A stretch of DNA of 64,000 bases from CAZGAQ01 sp964523405 (GCA_964523405.1 CAZGAQ010000018.1:26049-90048); one strand, 5' to 3'. Shown: positions 54,901 to 63,943, counted from the first letter of the stretch. A program made the numbers and translations. Notes: generated from the sequence alone by a model not told the origin.

Positions 54901-57035
54901 ACCGCGACAAGGACGGCACCGTCCAGTCTTCGCAGATCAGCACCGGCGCCCCCTTCCTCACCCACTGCTGCGTCATGGGCTGGACCGGCTCCCTCGGCGG
55001 CACCGGCAACTTCGGCACCGATCCACACTTCGTGGATCTCCCCGGCCCCGACACCGTCGCCGGCACGGCCGATGACGACCTGCACCTGCGGGCGGGCTCC
55101 CCCAGCCTCGACTTCGGCGACAATACCGCCCTGCCCACCGACATCCTCGACGTCGACGCCGACGGCGACACCGCCGAACCCCTCCCGCTCGACCTCGACG
55201 GCAACCCGCGCTTCACTGACGATCCGCTGAGCGACAACACCGGCGTCGGCACCCCGCCGTTCGTCGACCTCGGCGCCTACGAAGGCCCCCACCAGGCCCT
55301 CCTCGTCACGCCGCTCAGCCTCAACATCCCCGAGGGCACTACAGCCGGCTTCACCGTACGCATCGCCTTCGACCCCGGCCACGCCGTGACGGTCACCACC
55401 GCGCGCCTGTCCGGCGACACTAGTCTCGCGGTGCAGTCCGGCGCCACGCTCTCCTTCAACTCCGCCAACTACGCCACGCCGCAGACCGTGACCCTGGCGG
55501 CCGCCGAGGACGCCGACAACCTCGTCGGCGCCGCCGTCTTCAGCGTGACGGCCGACGGCTTTGCACCGGAGACCCTGACGGCCACCGAAGTCGAAAACGA
55601 TCCGATTACGAGCGTGCTCTACGTGGACCCCGACGCCCCGGGCCTGAACAGCGGCGCGAGTTGGCCGGGCGCGTACAGCGATCTGCAACTCGCCCTGACC
55701 ATCGCGGCCGCCAATCCCCAGGTCGCCGAAATCCGCGTCGCCAACGGCCTGTACCGCCCCGCCCCGGGCCCCGGGAAACGGTTCGCAACGTTCGCGCTGC
55801 ACAACGGCCTGCGGCTGCGCGGCGGCTACGCGGGCTACGGCGCCGCCGACCCCGACGCGCGCGATTTCGTCGCCTGCGCGTCCGTGCTGTCCGGCGATCT
55901 CGCCGGCGATGACGATTCCTGGTTCGGCAACCGCGCGGACAACGTCTACCACGTCGTCGATGCGGGCACGAGCGACGCCACCGCCGTACTGGACGGATTC
56001 ACCATCTACGGCGGCCAGGCCGACGGCATCGCGCCCTACAACTTCGGCGGCGGCATCTACGTCGGCTCCGGCAGCCCGACCATTCGCGACTGCACTCTGC
56101 TCCGCAACGCCGCCACCAACGGCGCCGGCCTGTGCATCGCCGGCGGCCAGCCGCTGCTCACGCGCCTGGTGTTCATCGGCAACTCCGCCGGCAGCAACGG
56201 CGGCGGCTTGTACATCGACGGCGTCTTCACCGCGCCGCTCGCGGCCTGCCGCTTCGCGGGCAACAGCGCGGGTTCCTACGGCGGCGGCCTGTACGCGGGC
56301 GGCGCGTGCCAGGTCGTGAACTGCACCTTCTCAGCCAACTCCGCCAACATGGGTGGCGGCGCTTACCTGTCGTACGCCGAGGAGCCCTACTCTTACCTGA
56401 CCAACTGCACCTTCACCCGCAATTCGGCCGGCGGCCCCGGCGGCGGCGCGGGCTGCAACGGCACGATCGTCACGAACTGCATCTTCTGGGACAACTCCGG
56501 TAACACGGAGGAGTACGAGGAGTGGCGGCAGATCGCCGAATACTTCGAGATCGACTATAGCTGCGTGCAGGGCTGGTCGGGCAATCTCGGCGGTACCGGC
56601 AACCACGGCAACGACCCGCGCCTGGCCGACCCTGACGGCTCGGACAACGTCCTCGGTACCGCCGACGACAACCTCCGGCTCAACGCCGCCTCGCCGTGCA
56701 TCGACGCGGGCAGCAACGCGGCCGTACCGATCGACGTCACGCTCGACGCCGATCGCCGCCCCCGCTACGTCGATGACCCGGCCATGCCGAACGTCGGCAG
56801 CGGGACCCCGCCGATCGTCGACATGGGCGCCTACGAGCGCAACCCGTTCAACCTCGCCGACCTGAATATGGATGGCGTCGTGAACGGCGCGGATCTCGCC
56901 CTGTTCGCCCTGTGTCTCCAGGGCCCCGAGGTGCCTCTCGCCGGCGGCTGCGACGCGCGCGACTTCGAGGCGGACGACGACATCGACCTTAAGGACTTCG
57001 CGCTCCTGCAGCGCGCCTTGACAGGAGGTCTTTGA
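51966..57035 (+). CDS. Gingipain-type C25 cysteine protease fused to two beta helices and a dockerin
   Basis: The 1689-aa protein has a signal peptide (LVTTIILCAWGGSAFA) and a C25-like propeptide (about 35-240). A catalytic domain follows (about 245-610): YVIITTAAIQSASAKL, YVLLIGNPHPTTG, candidate His in WWTHGSATS (about 491) and candidate Cys in QVSCTNGYPE (about 521). Next is a right-handed beta helix (about 628-1100; WPSAYRDLQDAL, repeated NCTF-GN turns). A PEGTTAGFTVRIAFDP linker domain (about 1110-1210) precedes a second beta helix (about 1216-1620) and dockerin loops DLNMDGVVNGADLAL and DFEADDDIDLKDF. This combines protease and polysaccharide- or surface-binding parts. The ATG is 5 nt after GGAG. 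Confidence 0.9.
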   Translation: MKADRSHVGTLRARALVTTIILCAWGGSAFAEPGAVRVPLQLPTLGIAADAQRLVTFAAPQAQWLCDVGEPAIPWHVVTVLLPPDAIVETATIELLDAQWETFPGTWTVAPTPPCATWIGDAPQIEWPTDRMLVTGRDVSIYSRSGWWPQEDVRLLAAGRLRKWRLVQAAIPLVKYNPAAGTLLSCTGGTLVVRYEVQPPGESRSARERAEFADSIGEPTVRGAALNYAEFGGVYHAGGLPRDGVTPGYVIITTAAIQSASAKLADFVAAKQAQGYATSVITEATWGGGTGNTAAENIRAWLASHYATDHIEYVLLIGNPHPTTGTVPMKMLWPRQNASADRESPSDLYYADLTGNWDLDGDGNYGEFTGDFGTGGVDRFWEVTVGRIPNYGSITELDGILQKILTYQAQPLSAVAWRRSALLPMKDSDASTAAFRLAEQIKTNTLIPAGWTYHRIYDTDEGLVPPPETMPCTMPNVTNVWKAGTFGLVLWWTHGSATSAVSVMDTSYAAQLTDNYPAHAFQVSCTNGYPESSSNLAYTLLKKGVVSTVAASRVSWYTVGEDDFRNKNSNAGCSYEYALRVVNENAATGNALQDLKRCMTPSNREFWMNYTDFNLYGDPAGRILPRCARRYVKADAPAGGDGTGWPSAYRDLQDALRDGAREIWVAAGTYTPDRGTGTRTAAFYLGYETSLYGGFAGTESSLDERNPETHVTILSGDLAGNDGPNFANNAENSYNVLVSRGADERSVLDGFTVTGGNANGNYWLYLSGAGLYVYSDSGPTVRNCRFVANHVNSYGGAVYGDTGSMPTFVNCTFAGNYAGTQGGGVAGVTRARLTFVDCTFSGNSAATGAGVSHVADSSTHARSAFIANTATGNGGAVRCYGNSIAFHNCRFVANTAGTLGGAVQNEAATPTFANCLFNGNQARNGGGAVYTTDTNSHPRFVNCTFTSNTATSAYAQGGAIRHMDAARPSTSINCIYWNNRDKDGTVQSSQISTGAPFLTHCCVMGWTGSLGGTGNFGTDPHFVDLPGPDTVAGTADDDLHLRAGSPSLDFGDNTALPTDILDVDADGDTAEPLPLDLDGNPRFTDDPLSDNTGVGTPPFVDLGAYEGPHQALLVTPLSLNIPEGTTAGFTVRIAFDPGHAVTVTTARLSGDTSLAVQSGATLSFNSANYATPQTVTLAAAEDADNLVGAAVFSVTADGFAPETLTATEVENDPITSVLYVDPDAPGLNSGASWPGAYSDLQLALTIAAANPQVAEIRVANGLYRPAPGPGKRFATFALHNGLRLRGGYAGYGAADPDARDFVACASVLSGDLAGDDDSWFGNRADNVYHVVDAGTSDATAVLDGFTIYGGQADGIAPYNFGGGIYVGSGSPTIRDCTLLRNAATNGAGLCIAGGQPLLTRLVFIGNSAGSNGGGLYIDGVFTAPLAACRFAGNSAGSYGGGLYAGGACQVVNCTFSANSANMGGGAYLSYAEEPYSYLTNCTFTRNSAGGPGGGAGCNGTIVTNCIFWDNSGNTEEYEEWRQIAEYFEIDYSCVQGWSGNLGGTGNHGNDPRLADPDGSDNVLGTADDNLRLNAASPCIDAGSNAAVPIDVTLDADRRPRYVDDPAMPNVGSGTPPIVDMGAYERNPFNLADLNMDGVVNGADLALFALCLQGPEVPLAGGCDARDFEADDDIDLKDFALLQRALTGGL

Positions 57036-57332
57036 GCCGCTTCCTGCCGCTCGCGCGCGTCGCCGCGTAGCGTGCGAAGATCGCCCCATTCGTGGCCTGC
57101 CTCCGCAGCGGTCACGCCGGGCAGTCATCCCGCATGGCGCCGCGGCCGGTCGAGTACCCCGGGCCGGTCCGGGCGCCTCGCGACTGTGCGACGCCGCGCG
57201 GACCCCATTCCGCACACGCGGCCACGGCGCTCGCCCGTGACCTGCGCGACCGCCGGGTCGCGGCGTCCGCGGACCGCCACGCGGCCCGCGCGCCGCAACC
57301 CGTCCTCCTCCCTGCCCAGCGGTCGCTTCGAC
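57036..57332. other. Intergenic region between convergent genes
   Basis: About 300 bp of GC-rich DNA between the protease gene and the dockerin-repeat gene. No gene, hairpin with T tract, or repeat is evident. Confidence 0.5.
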
Positions 57333-57437
57333 CTAGTCGCAGCCTGGGTCAACGAGTGCGTTAAAGCAGTTGATGTCGCCGAAGTTGACCTGGCCATCCC
57401 CGTTACAGTCGCCGTTCAGAATCGGGCAGCCCGGATA
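57333..57437 (-). pseudogene. Detached last dockerin repeat of the upstream gene
   Basis: The frame of the dockerin-repeat gene continues past its TAG (57440-57438) with YPGCPILNGDCNGDG and INCFNALVDPGCD to a second TAG (57335-57333), 34 residues. This matches the preceding repeats in order and spacing, so it is clearly the original C-terminus. Confidence 0.85.
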
Positions 57438-57995
57438 CTACTCCTGCCAGCCATCGGGATCCGTCAGCGCCAGCACGAAAAGGTTTACATCCGCATCGTT
57501 GACACAGCGATCGCAGTTCATGTCACCGACAATCGCGTTTCCGTTCAGTAGCTCGACGAAGCAGTTGATATCGGCGAACGTGACCAACCCGTCCCCGTTG
57601 CAGTCGCCGTTCAGGATGGAGCACCCCGGGTGCATCTGCTTCCACGCGCACGGGTCACTCAGCGCCAGCACGAATGGATTGACGTCGAAGCTGTTCACAC
57701 ACCCGTCACAGTTCATGTCGCCTTTGATCGGTGCCTGCTCGAGCAGCGCGCTGAACGGGTTGATGTCCGCAAAGTTGATCAAGCCGTCCTGGTTGATGTC
57801 CGCATTCGTAATCGGGCACCCCGGGAACTGCCGCGCGTACTCGTTGGGGTCCGTCAGCGCCAACACGAACGGATTGACATCCGCGCAGTCCACCACCTGA
57901 TCGCAGTTGAGGTCACCACGAATGGCGCACGGCACCTGCGCTCCGGCCGGCACCGCGACCATCACTGCACAGACAAGCATGACAGTACGTAGCAT
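57438..57995 (-). CDS. Secreted dockerin-repeat protein, truncated by an in-frame TAG
   Basis: The 185-aa product has a signal peptide (MLVCAVMVAVPAGAQ) and then repeats of a dockerin-type Ca2+ loop pair: GDLNCDQVVDCADVNPFVLA, NADINQDGLINFADINPF, GDMNCDGCVNSFDVNPFV, GDCNGDGLVTFADINCF, GDMNCDRCVNDADVNLFV. It ends at ...DPDGWQE before TAG, where the other copies read ...ARQF and ...KQMH before PGC. One C-to-T change (CAG to TAG) would explain this. AAGGAGG stands 7 nt before ATG 57995. The role of a protein made only of dockerin loops is unknown; cohesin partners are not seen here. Confidence 0.8.
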   Translation of the reverse strand: MLRTVMLVCAVMVAVPAGAQVPCAIRGDLNCDQVVDCADVNPFVLALTDPNEYARQFPGCPITNADINQDGLINFADINPFSALLEQAPIKGDMNCDGCVNSFDVNPFVLALSDPCAWKQMHPGCSILNGDCNGDGLVTFADINCFVELLNGNAIVGDMNCDRCVNDADVNLFVLALTDPDGWQE

Positions 57996-59195
57996 GTTCG
58001 GGCCTCCTTGAAGAGACGACTCAGTTTCCCAGCGGATCCGCACGGTCCGCCTCCGCTCTGGCACACCGCTCCCACGCAAGCTCGTTAGCGCACAACGCGC
58101 CCGGTCCGCATCGCGGCGACCACCGGCTGACCAGGGGCCACGACACACCCACCGGCCGATCTCTGCACTCATCACGCAACTTCATCCCCGGGCAACTACC
58201 TGGGCCTAATGCGACCCCTCAGCACTACCGCGCGCGTATGCACTGCCCACACACAACTACCTACTACTACAATAGCGCGCCATCGCGCAAATGCAAATCA
58301 ATCTGCACTGTATTTACACAGACACTGGGACTCTCTGGTGCTGCACGCCAGACTAGCGTTGCTGTAATCCGCCGCATCTCCCGCACCCCTACATCGCCCT
58401 GTTACTCGACCGTATATTCCTACCGACTTGCCACACCACTGCGTTCGGCGCACTTTGCATGCATCCATAGACTGCTGGCTATACATACGCGCCCGGCACG
58501 TAGCCGCCTGGGGACACGCTTGTGCAGATGCAGTACTAGCCTAACTCGTTCGGCCAGTGAGTCGGGTACCTACCCCAATACCAGCGAGAGAGCAACGGTT
58601 AGCTTCCCGATGAACCGATACCCGCGAAACAATTGCATGCTGCGCACCGCCGCCCCTGCGCCAGGACTTCTCCTTAGGGCGTGCAGGCGTCCACTGGCGC
58701 GTTGACACTCGGTCCGCAGGATTGTCGCTATTGCCAATGCCGGAGGGTTGCACTTACCCTACTTGTCTGTGGTGCGGCTTCGTCGGCGCACGGTACACAG
58801 AGCTGAGCACGCGCAGTACTATCCGCCTACTGAATAGGCACCCTCACTGCGGGCCTGGCAACGTAGCAGCGGATGGCGTGCCACGGCGCTCCCGGGGCTG
58901 GGTTGCGTTCACCATGTCCTGCAGGTATCTACCGGACTACGGCATCAGGCTGTCAGGAATGACACCTACTGTTAGGACATACACTGGTGTTCACCCACCT
59001 CAACCGCGGCGCTGACGCAGGGGACCGCGCGCCGCCCGCTGGACCGCACTGGCAAGCGCCACAGCGCTGCCGCCACCATCGTCGCCACCACACCAAACCG
59101 GACGCGCCACATGGCAGCGGAATCTCGTGGCTCGCGCGCTGGCCCCGACCATCCTGACTCAGCCCCCACGTGTGCACCTGGCTCTAGGCGCTGGA
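57996..59195. other. Unusual intergenic region of about 1.2 kb, no supported gene
   Basis: From about 58.2 to 59.0 kb the sequence is visibly less GC-rich and has a different dinucleotide texture from the rest of the window, with many CTA, TAC and ACA words. Short frames here have no hydrophobic core or ribosome site. It may be acquired or decayed DNA, or carry structured RNA. The minus strand start may hold the promoter of the dockerin-repeat gene. Confidence 0.55.
58269..58296 (-). promoter_or_regulatory. Candidate promoter of the dockerin-repeat gene
   Basis: On the minus strand, TTGCAT (58296-58291), 16 bp, TATTGT (58274-58269) resembles the -35/-10 spacing of the divergent promoters at 41.5 kb. 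The spacer contains a GCGC-GATG-GCGC dyad. It would leave a leader of about 265 nt. Weak evidence. Confidence 0.25.
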
Positions 59196-59693
59196 CTATT
59201 TGGCAGTCGTGTCCAACCTCCACACGCACCCACATTCCGGGCAGCGGGTGGCCCCATCCTCCGGAAGCGTCGGCAGGCCCCGCAGATCGTACCCGCAATG
59301 CGGGCAACGCCGGTGCCGCAGCATCACCTGTGTGGTTCGCCGAAACCGCACTTGCCGCGCCCCCAACCAGAAGATGGGCGGTCCAACGACCACGGGCAGC
59401 AGTCGCGTGGCGGCGCGCCCGAGCTCACGCAGCTCCACCCGACCGCTGAGCAGCATCCGCGTACCCGACTCAACCAGGCTCAGCAGGACGATGCCCAGAC
59501 AGACGAGCGCGACGTAGAACAGCACGCGCTGACTGCGCGCCAGCCCCAGCCCGATCTCACGCGCTAGCGCGCTCAGCACGTCGGCCGGTATCTCTTCCGT
59601 CCGGCGGGTCAGCCAGAGTTCGTACGGGTCGAGTTGGGTTACTGCTTGCCCGCGAGCGTCGAGAATCCGTGGCACTCTTCGCGAATGGTGCAT
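59196..59693 (-). CDS. Small membrane protein with CPHCGYDLRG zinc ribbon
   Basis: The 165-aa protein has a soluble N-terminus, two hydrophobic segments (about 53-75 and 90-108) and a C-terminal zinc ribbon CPHCGYDLRGLPTLPEDG ... RCPECGCVW. This ribbon wording is common in Planctomycetes. Function is unknown. The ATG at 59693 has GAGG 9 nt upstream; an earlier in-frame start would add about 99 low-complexity residues and is unlikely. It ends facing the low-GC region. Confidence 0.75.
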   Translation of the reverse strand: MHHSRRVPRILDARGQAVTQLDPYELWLTRRTEEIPADVLSALAREIGLGLARSQRVLFYVALVCLGIVLLSLVESGTRMLLSGRVELRELGRAATRLLPVVVGPPIFWLGARQVRFRRTTQVMLRHRRCPHCGYDLRGLPTLPEDGATRCPECGCVWRLDTTAK

Positions 59694-59947
59694 CTGGCGC
59701 GACCTCGCTTCCGCATGTAGTGTACCACTTACGCCGTGCACGCGGGTGCTCGCCGTGCACACCGGTGGCAATCCCATCGCGCGTCGCTGGTGCGGGCGAC
59801 CTTGCGGCCGTTGTTTGCTCACCCGCGCGTCGCGAACCACGCCGGCATCGGCCCGCGGCTTGACGCCCCGGCCCGCATCGGTCAGTCTGTGGGATACATG
59901 GGTGCTCTGGTCGCCGCCAAGAGCCGCGCCCTTCGGAGACAAGCCGC

Positions 59948-61657
59948 ATGACCCAGCCCCCGGCCGCGCCGCTGCCGCATCTGCTGGCACTTGGACGTAC
60001 CATCAACGCGGCCGGACAACGCGGCAGTAGCTGGATCGCTGTGCTCATCGGCATCGGCACGCTCGGCTTCTACCTGTTCAACGGCGCCAACCTCGTCCTG
60101 ATTGATCCGGATGAGGGCCGCTATGGCCTGATCGCCCAGCAGATGCTGCACTCGGGCGACTGGTTGGCCCCGATCCTCTTCGACCAGCCCTATTTCGACA
60201 AGCCGATGGGGTTCTTCTGGCTGCTGGCCGGATCATTCCAGCTCTTCGGCGTCCACGAAATGGCTGCCCGGCTGGTGCCGGCGGTCGGAGCGGCACTGAT
60301 GATGGCCGGTGTCTACCAATTGGGGCGTTTGCTGCTCACCCCGCGCGCCGCGCTGATCGCAGCGCTGCTGCTGGCGACCACGACGTTCATGGTCATTGCC
60401 GGGCGATTCGTCCGGATGGACGGCTGGCTCGGAGCCTGCGTCACGTGGGGGATCTACTTCTGGGCACGCGTCCACTTCGCCCGCGGAGCGCGCTGGACAC
60501 TGGCGGCCGGCTACACGTGCCTGGCGGCCGCCTGTCTGTTCAAGGGTCTGATCGGCATCCTGCTGCCGTTGGGGGCCATCGGCCTGTTTCTGCTACTGCA
60601 GCGTGACTGGCGCGCGTGCTGGCGTGGCGGCATACTGCCCGGTGCGGCCCTGATCGTCGTGCTGGCTGCACCGTGGTTTCTCTACATGGAGCATCGTTTT
60701 CCCGGGTATCTCACGCAGTTCTTCTGGGAACAGCACGTGGTGCGCGCGGCGGCCGACAAATTCGGCCGGACGCAGTCGCCCCTGTACATGCCCGGGGCGG
60801 TACTCGGCGGCTTCTTGCCGTGGACGGCCTTGCTGGTGATGGCGTTGTGGCGGACGCTACCGCTGCGCCTCAACCGGGACCGGCTGGCCGGTCCCGGGCT
60901 GACGCTGTGCCTGTGTTGGGCCGGACTGGGCATTGTGCCCTTCCTGTTCTCCCGCTCGCAACTGGCCATCTACGCCCTGCCGGCTCTGCCGCCGCTCGCC
61001 CTCATCACGGGCGCCTACGTCGACCGTGCGCTGGCGCGCGTGGATCGCCGGGAGACGCGCGTCGTGTTCGGCATCACGCTCGGCCTGCTGGTAGCGTCAT
61101 TGGCGGTGATGATTGGCGCCGATGTGAAGGTGCTGGATCACTTCCCGGCCTGGACGACGGTCCGGCGACTCGCGGTCGCCATACCGGTCCTGGTCATCGC
61201 CTGGACGGCCCTGCAGCGCGGGCGCGCCCTGCAGGCCGGAGCCGTGGCCTTGGCCCTGGCGATCGCGGGCGGTCTGGAGGCGGCCTCGCTGGAAGGCCCC
61301 GCCATCTTCCGCCAGATGTCGTCGCAGACGTTCGCGGCCGACGTGGTGGCCGCCAGCAGCGAAGCCCGTTTGCTGGTAATCGGCCCCATGCCGACCTATG
61401 CGCTGCCGTTCTACGTGCATGACGTCATCCCCGTCCGCTTCCTCGACCGCGGGCTGGACTTCCTGGACTACGTCGACGACCCCCGCGTGTTGCTGGGGCT
61501 GCTGACCGGCAAGCGGATGTATGCTGCCGTCGTCGAGCGCGTGGGCGACCGGCTCGAACTGCTTGAGCAGAAGCGTGGGTTGTTCCTCGCCCGTGTACAC
61601 CCCGCGAGCCCCGCGAGCATTCCCGCAGGGGAAGCGTCTACCCCTTCCCAGCCCTGA
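59948..61657 (+). CDS. ArnT/PMT-like membrane glycosyltransferase (GT39/83)
   Basis: The 569-aa protein has about 11 membrane helices and the family motif IDPDEGRYGLIAQQML (catalytic DE near residue 55) in the first external loop, followed by FDQPYFDKPMGFFWL and, near 335, FSRSQLAIYALPALPPLALI. These enzymes move a lipid-linked sugar onto lipid A, proteins or other acceptors. GGAG lies 9 nt upstream of ATG 59948. It is convergent with the hybrid histidine kinase, with only 11 bp between stops. Confidence 0.9.
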   Translation: MTQPPAAPLPHLLALGRTINAAGQRGSSWIAVLIGIGTLGFYLFNGANLVLIDPDEGRYGLIAQQMLHSGDWLAPILFDQPYFDKPMGFFWLLAGSFQLFGVHEMAARLVPAVGAALMMAGVYQLGRLLLTPRAALIAALLLATTTFMVIAGRFVRMDGWLGACVTWGIYFWARVHFARGARWTLAAGYTCLAAACLFKGLIGILLPLGAIGLFLLLQRDWRACWRGGILPGAALIVVLAAPWFLYMEHRFPGYLTQFFWEQHVVRAAADKFGRTQSPLYMPGAVLGGFLPWTALLVMALWRTLPLRLNRDRLAGPGLTLCLCWAGLGIVPFLFSRSQLAIYALPALPPLALITGAYVDRALARVDRRETRVVFGITLGLLVASLAVMIGADVKVLDHFPAWTTVRRLAVAIPVLVIAWTALQRGRALQAGAVALALAIAGGLEAASLEGPAIFRQMSSQTFAADVVAASSEARLLVIGPMPTYALPFYVHDVIPVRFLDRGLDFLDYVDDPRVLLGLLTGKRMYAAVVERVGDRLELLEQKRGLFLARVHPASPASIPAGEASTPSQP

Positions 61658-61668
61658 GGGTCGCCGAG

Positions 61669-63738
61669 TTAACTGCGGTTCACGGACGCGGCGCCAGGCC
61701 CGTCGAGCACCGCCCGCACGCGCTGGAGCAGACGCTGCCGGCTAAAGGGTTTCTCCAGGAACTCCACGCCCTCCTCCAGCACGCCGTGCTGGGCGATGAC
61801 GTTGGCCGGATACCCGGAGATGTAGAGCGTCCGCACTCCGTTTCGTCGCTCCACGAGGGCCTCCGCGAGGCGTCGACCGTTCATGTCCGGCATGATGACG
61901 TCCGTCACGAGCAGGTGAATGGGCCCCACGTGCCTGGCGGCCAGCTGCAGCGCCAACGCGCCGCGCTCCGCCACGAGCACGCGGTAGCCTGCCTCCCGGA
62001 GAAACTGCGCGGCCACCTGCCGCACCGCGGGGTCATCCTCGCACAGCAGAACCGTCTCGCTGCCGCCGGTCTCCGCCCGTTGCTCGGGCTCAGCCGCGAG
62101 CGGCGTCACCGGCGCATCCACCGTGGGCCAGTACACGCGAAACGTTGTCCCGCGCCCGGCCTCACTATGGGCAGAGATGTGCCCGCCGCCCTGCTTGACG
62201 ATGCCGTACACGGTCGCGAGCCCCAAGCCGGTGCCCTGCCCAACCGGCTTGGTCGTGAAGAACGGCTCGAAAACATGCTCCAGTGTCGCGGCATCCATCC
62301 CACAGCCGGTGTCGCGCACGACCAAACACACGTAGTTCCCTGCGCTGACCTCCGGATGGGCGCGCACATACTCGCCATCCAGCACGACGTTGGTCGTTTC
62401 CAGCGTGAGGTGACCGCCGCTCGGCATAGCGTCCCGCGCGTTGACCACCAGGTTCATGATCACCTGCTCAACCTGTCCGACATCCGCGCGGATCGGTTGA
62501 GCGTCGGGCGCCAGGTGGAAGCACACCGCGATGTTCTCCGTCAACAGGCGCTTGAGCAGCTTGTCCATCTCCGCAAGGATGCGGTTCAGCTGCAGGACGG
62601 TCGGTTGCGAGACCTGTCGACGGCTGAACGCCAGCAGTTGACGCGTCAGCCCGGCCGCGCGCTCCGCAGCGCGCAGTGCCTGCTGCACGCCCTGCCGCAG
62701 CGCGTCGTCCGCAGCGACCTTGGCTGCCAGATCATTGTCCACCAGTTCCAGATGCCCGAAGATGGCGGTCAGAATGTTGTTGAAGTCGTGTGCGATTCCG
62801 CCGGCCAACTGCCCGATGGCTTCCATCTTCTGCGACTGCTGCAACTGCGCCGCGAGCTTCTCCTTTTCCTGCTGCGCGCGCTGCCGCTCTGTCAGGTCGA
62901 TCCCGATCCCCGTAAAGTACGTCTTCCCGTCAATCACGAGGCGCACGGCCGTGAAGTAGAACGGGATCACCGCCCCGCTCTTGGTGACCAGGCCCGCCTC
63001 CGCGTCCGCAAAGCCCTCGGCCAGCGCCCGCTGTACGCCCGCCGTGATGCGCGCCACGTCGTCCGGCCGCCCCTTGTACCAGTCGAGCACGTGCCGGTGG
63101 TCCAGTTCGGCGTCGGAGTAGCCGGTGATTTCCTCGTGCTTCTTGTTCCAACGGACCAGATACCCGTCGGCGTCGTACAGGTAGAGCAACCCGGGCACAC
63201 TATCGATCACCGCATCTGTGAAGACCTTCTCCCGCAACAGGGCCGCCTGGGCCTGCTTCCGCGCTGTGACGTCCTCGACCGCCAGCACGAAGTAGGCCGC
63301 CTGGTTCGCCGACGCGGGCACGTGCCAGATCGTGCCCTGCACCCAGACCAACGAGCCGTCCTTCCGCAGGTAGCGCCGCTCGCCGGTGTCGACGTCGATT
63401 TCTCCCGCGCGCAATCGGTTCGCCGCCGCCATCCCGGACGGTGCGTCCTCCGGATGCGCTATGTCCTGGAAACGCAACGCGCGCAGCTCCCCCTCCGTGT
63501 AGCCCAGCAGTTCGCGCAAACACCGGTTGGCCTGCAGCCAGCGCCCGTCATCCGCCAGGTGCGCCAGCCCGATGGGCGCCCGCTCGAACGTCTCCCGAAA
63601 CCGCGCCTCGCTCGCGCGCAATTCAGCCGCGGTGCGCTCGCAGGCTGCCAGGCGTGCTTCGAGTCCGGCGATGCGCTCGCGGAGCGTATCCAGCTGTCCT
63701 TCGAGCTGCGCTGTGTAATCGTGAGCATCCGGGGTCAT
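61669..63738 (-). CDS. Hybrid histidine kinase (PAS-PAS-HisKA-HATPase-REC)
   Basis: The 689-aa protein lacks membrane helices, so it is cytosolic. A coiled coil (10-40) leads to two PAS domains (about 45-165, GRWLQANRCLRELLGYTEGE; and about 170-295, YDADGYLVRWNKKHEEITGY), then HisKA with GGIAHDFNNILTAIFGH (phospho-His about 320), HATPase (NLVVNARDAMPSGG, DTGCGMD, FEPFFTTK) and a receiver domain (about 560-680; LLCEDDPAVRQV, LLVTDVIMPDMNG, YISGYP). The D in VTDVIMPDMNG is the phospho-acceptor. No adjacent regulator gene. Confidence 0.94.
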   Translation of the reverse strand: MTPDAHDYTAQLEGQLDTLRERIAGLEARLAACERTAAELRASEARFRETFERAPIGLAHLADDGRWLQANRCLRELLGYTEGELRALRFQDIAHPEDAPSGMAAANRLRAGEIDVDTGERRYLRKDGSLVWVQGTIWHVPASANQAAYFVLAVEDVTARKQAQAALLREKVFTDAVIDSVPGLLYLYDADGYLVRWNKKHEEITGYSDAELDHRHVLDWYKGRPDDVARITAGVQRALAEGFADAEAGLVTKSGAVIPFYFTAVRLVIDGKTYFTGIGIDLTERQRAQQEKEKLAAQLQQSQKMEAIGQLAGGIAHDFNNILTAIFGHLELVDNDLAAKVAADDALRQGVQQALRAAERAAGLTRQLLAFSRRQVSQPTVLQLNRILAEMDKLLKRLLTENIAVCFHLAPDAQPIRADVGQVEQVIMNLVVNARDAMPSGGHLTLETTNVVLDGEYVRAHPEVSAGNYVCLVVRDTGCGMDAATLEHVFEPFFTTKPVGQGTGLGLATVYGIVKQGGGHISAHSEAGRGTTFRVYWPTVDAPVTPLAAEPEQRAETGGSETVLLCEDDPAVRQVAAQFLREAGYRVLVAERGALALQLAARHVGPIHLLVTDVIMPDMNGRRLAEALVERRNGVRTLYISGYPANVIAQHGVLEEGVEFLEKPFSRQRLLQRVRAVLDGPGAASVNRS

Positions 63739-63943
63739 GCCTTACCCGTCGACGTGAACTCGCGGCCGTGCAATTGTCCTGTCCGCAGCGGGATACCGAT
63801 GGTCGGCTTCCTCCGCGTGGCAGGCCCGCGGACCGGCCCGACCCCACATGGGCGTGGGCCGGCACCAGCGCGCCACCGATCCGCAACCACGATCGGCTAG
63901 ACCGGCGCAACCTGCCGCCCGGCTCGCGGCGGCCGGGAGGGAC

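Noticed and set aside
53904..55952. 682-codon minus-strand open frame inside the C25/beta-helix gene
   Set aside because: It is antisense to repeats with strong protein character and is made of Val/Gly/Ala runs reflecting the complement of the GGCGGC-rich repeats.
58238..58705. 155-codon plus-strand open frame
   Set aside because: No ribosome site, no hydrophobic or domain pattern, and codon use unlike all other genes in the window.
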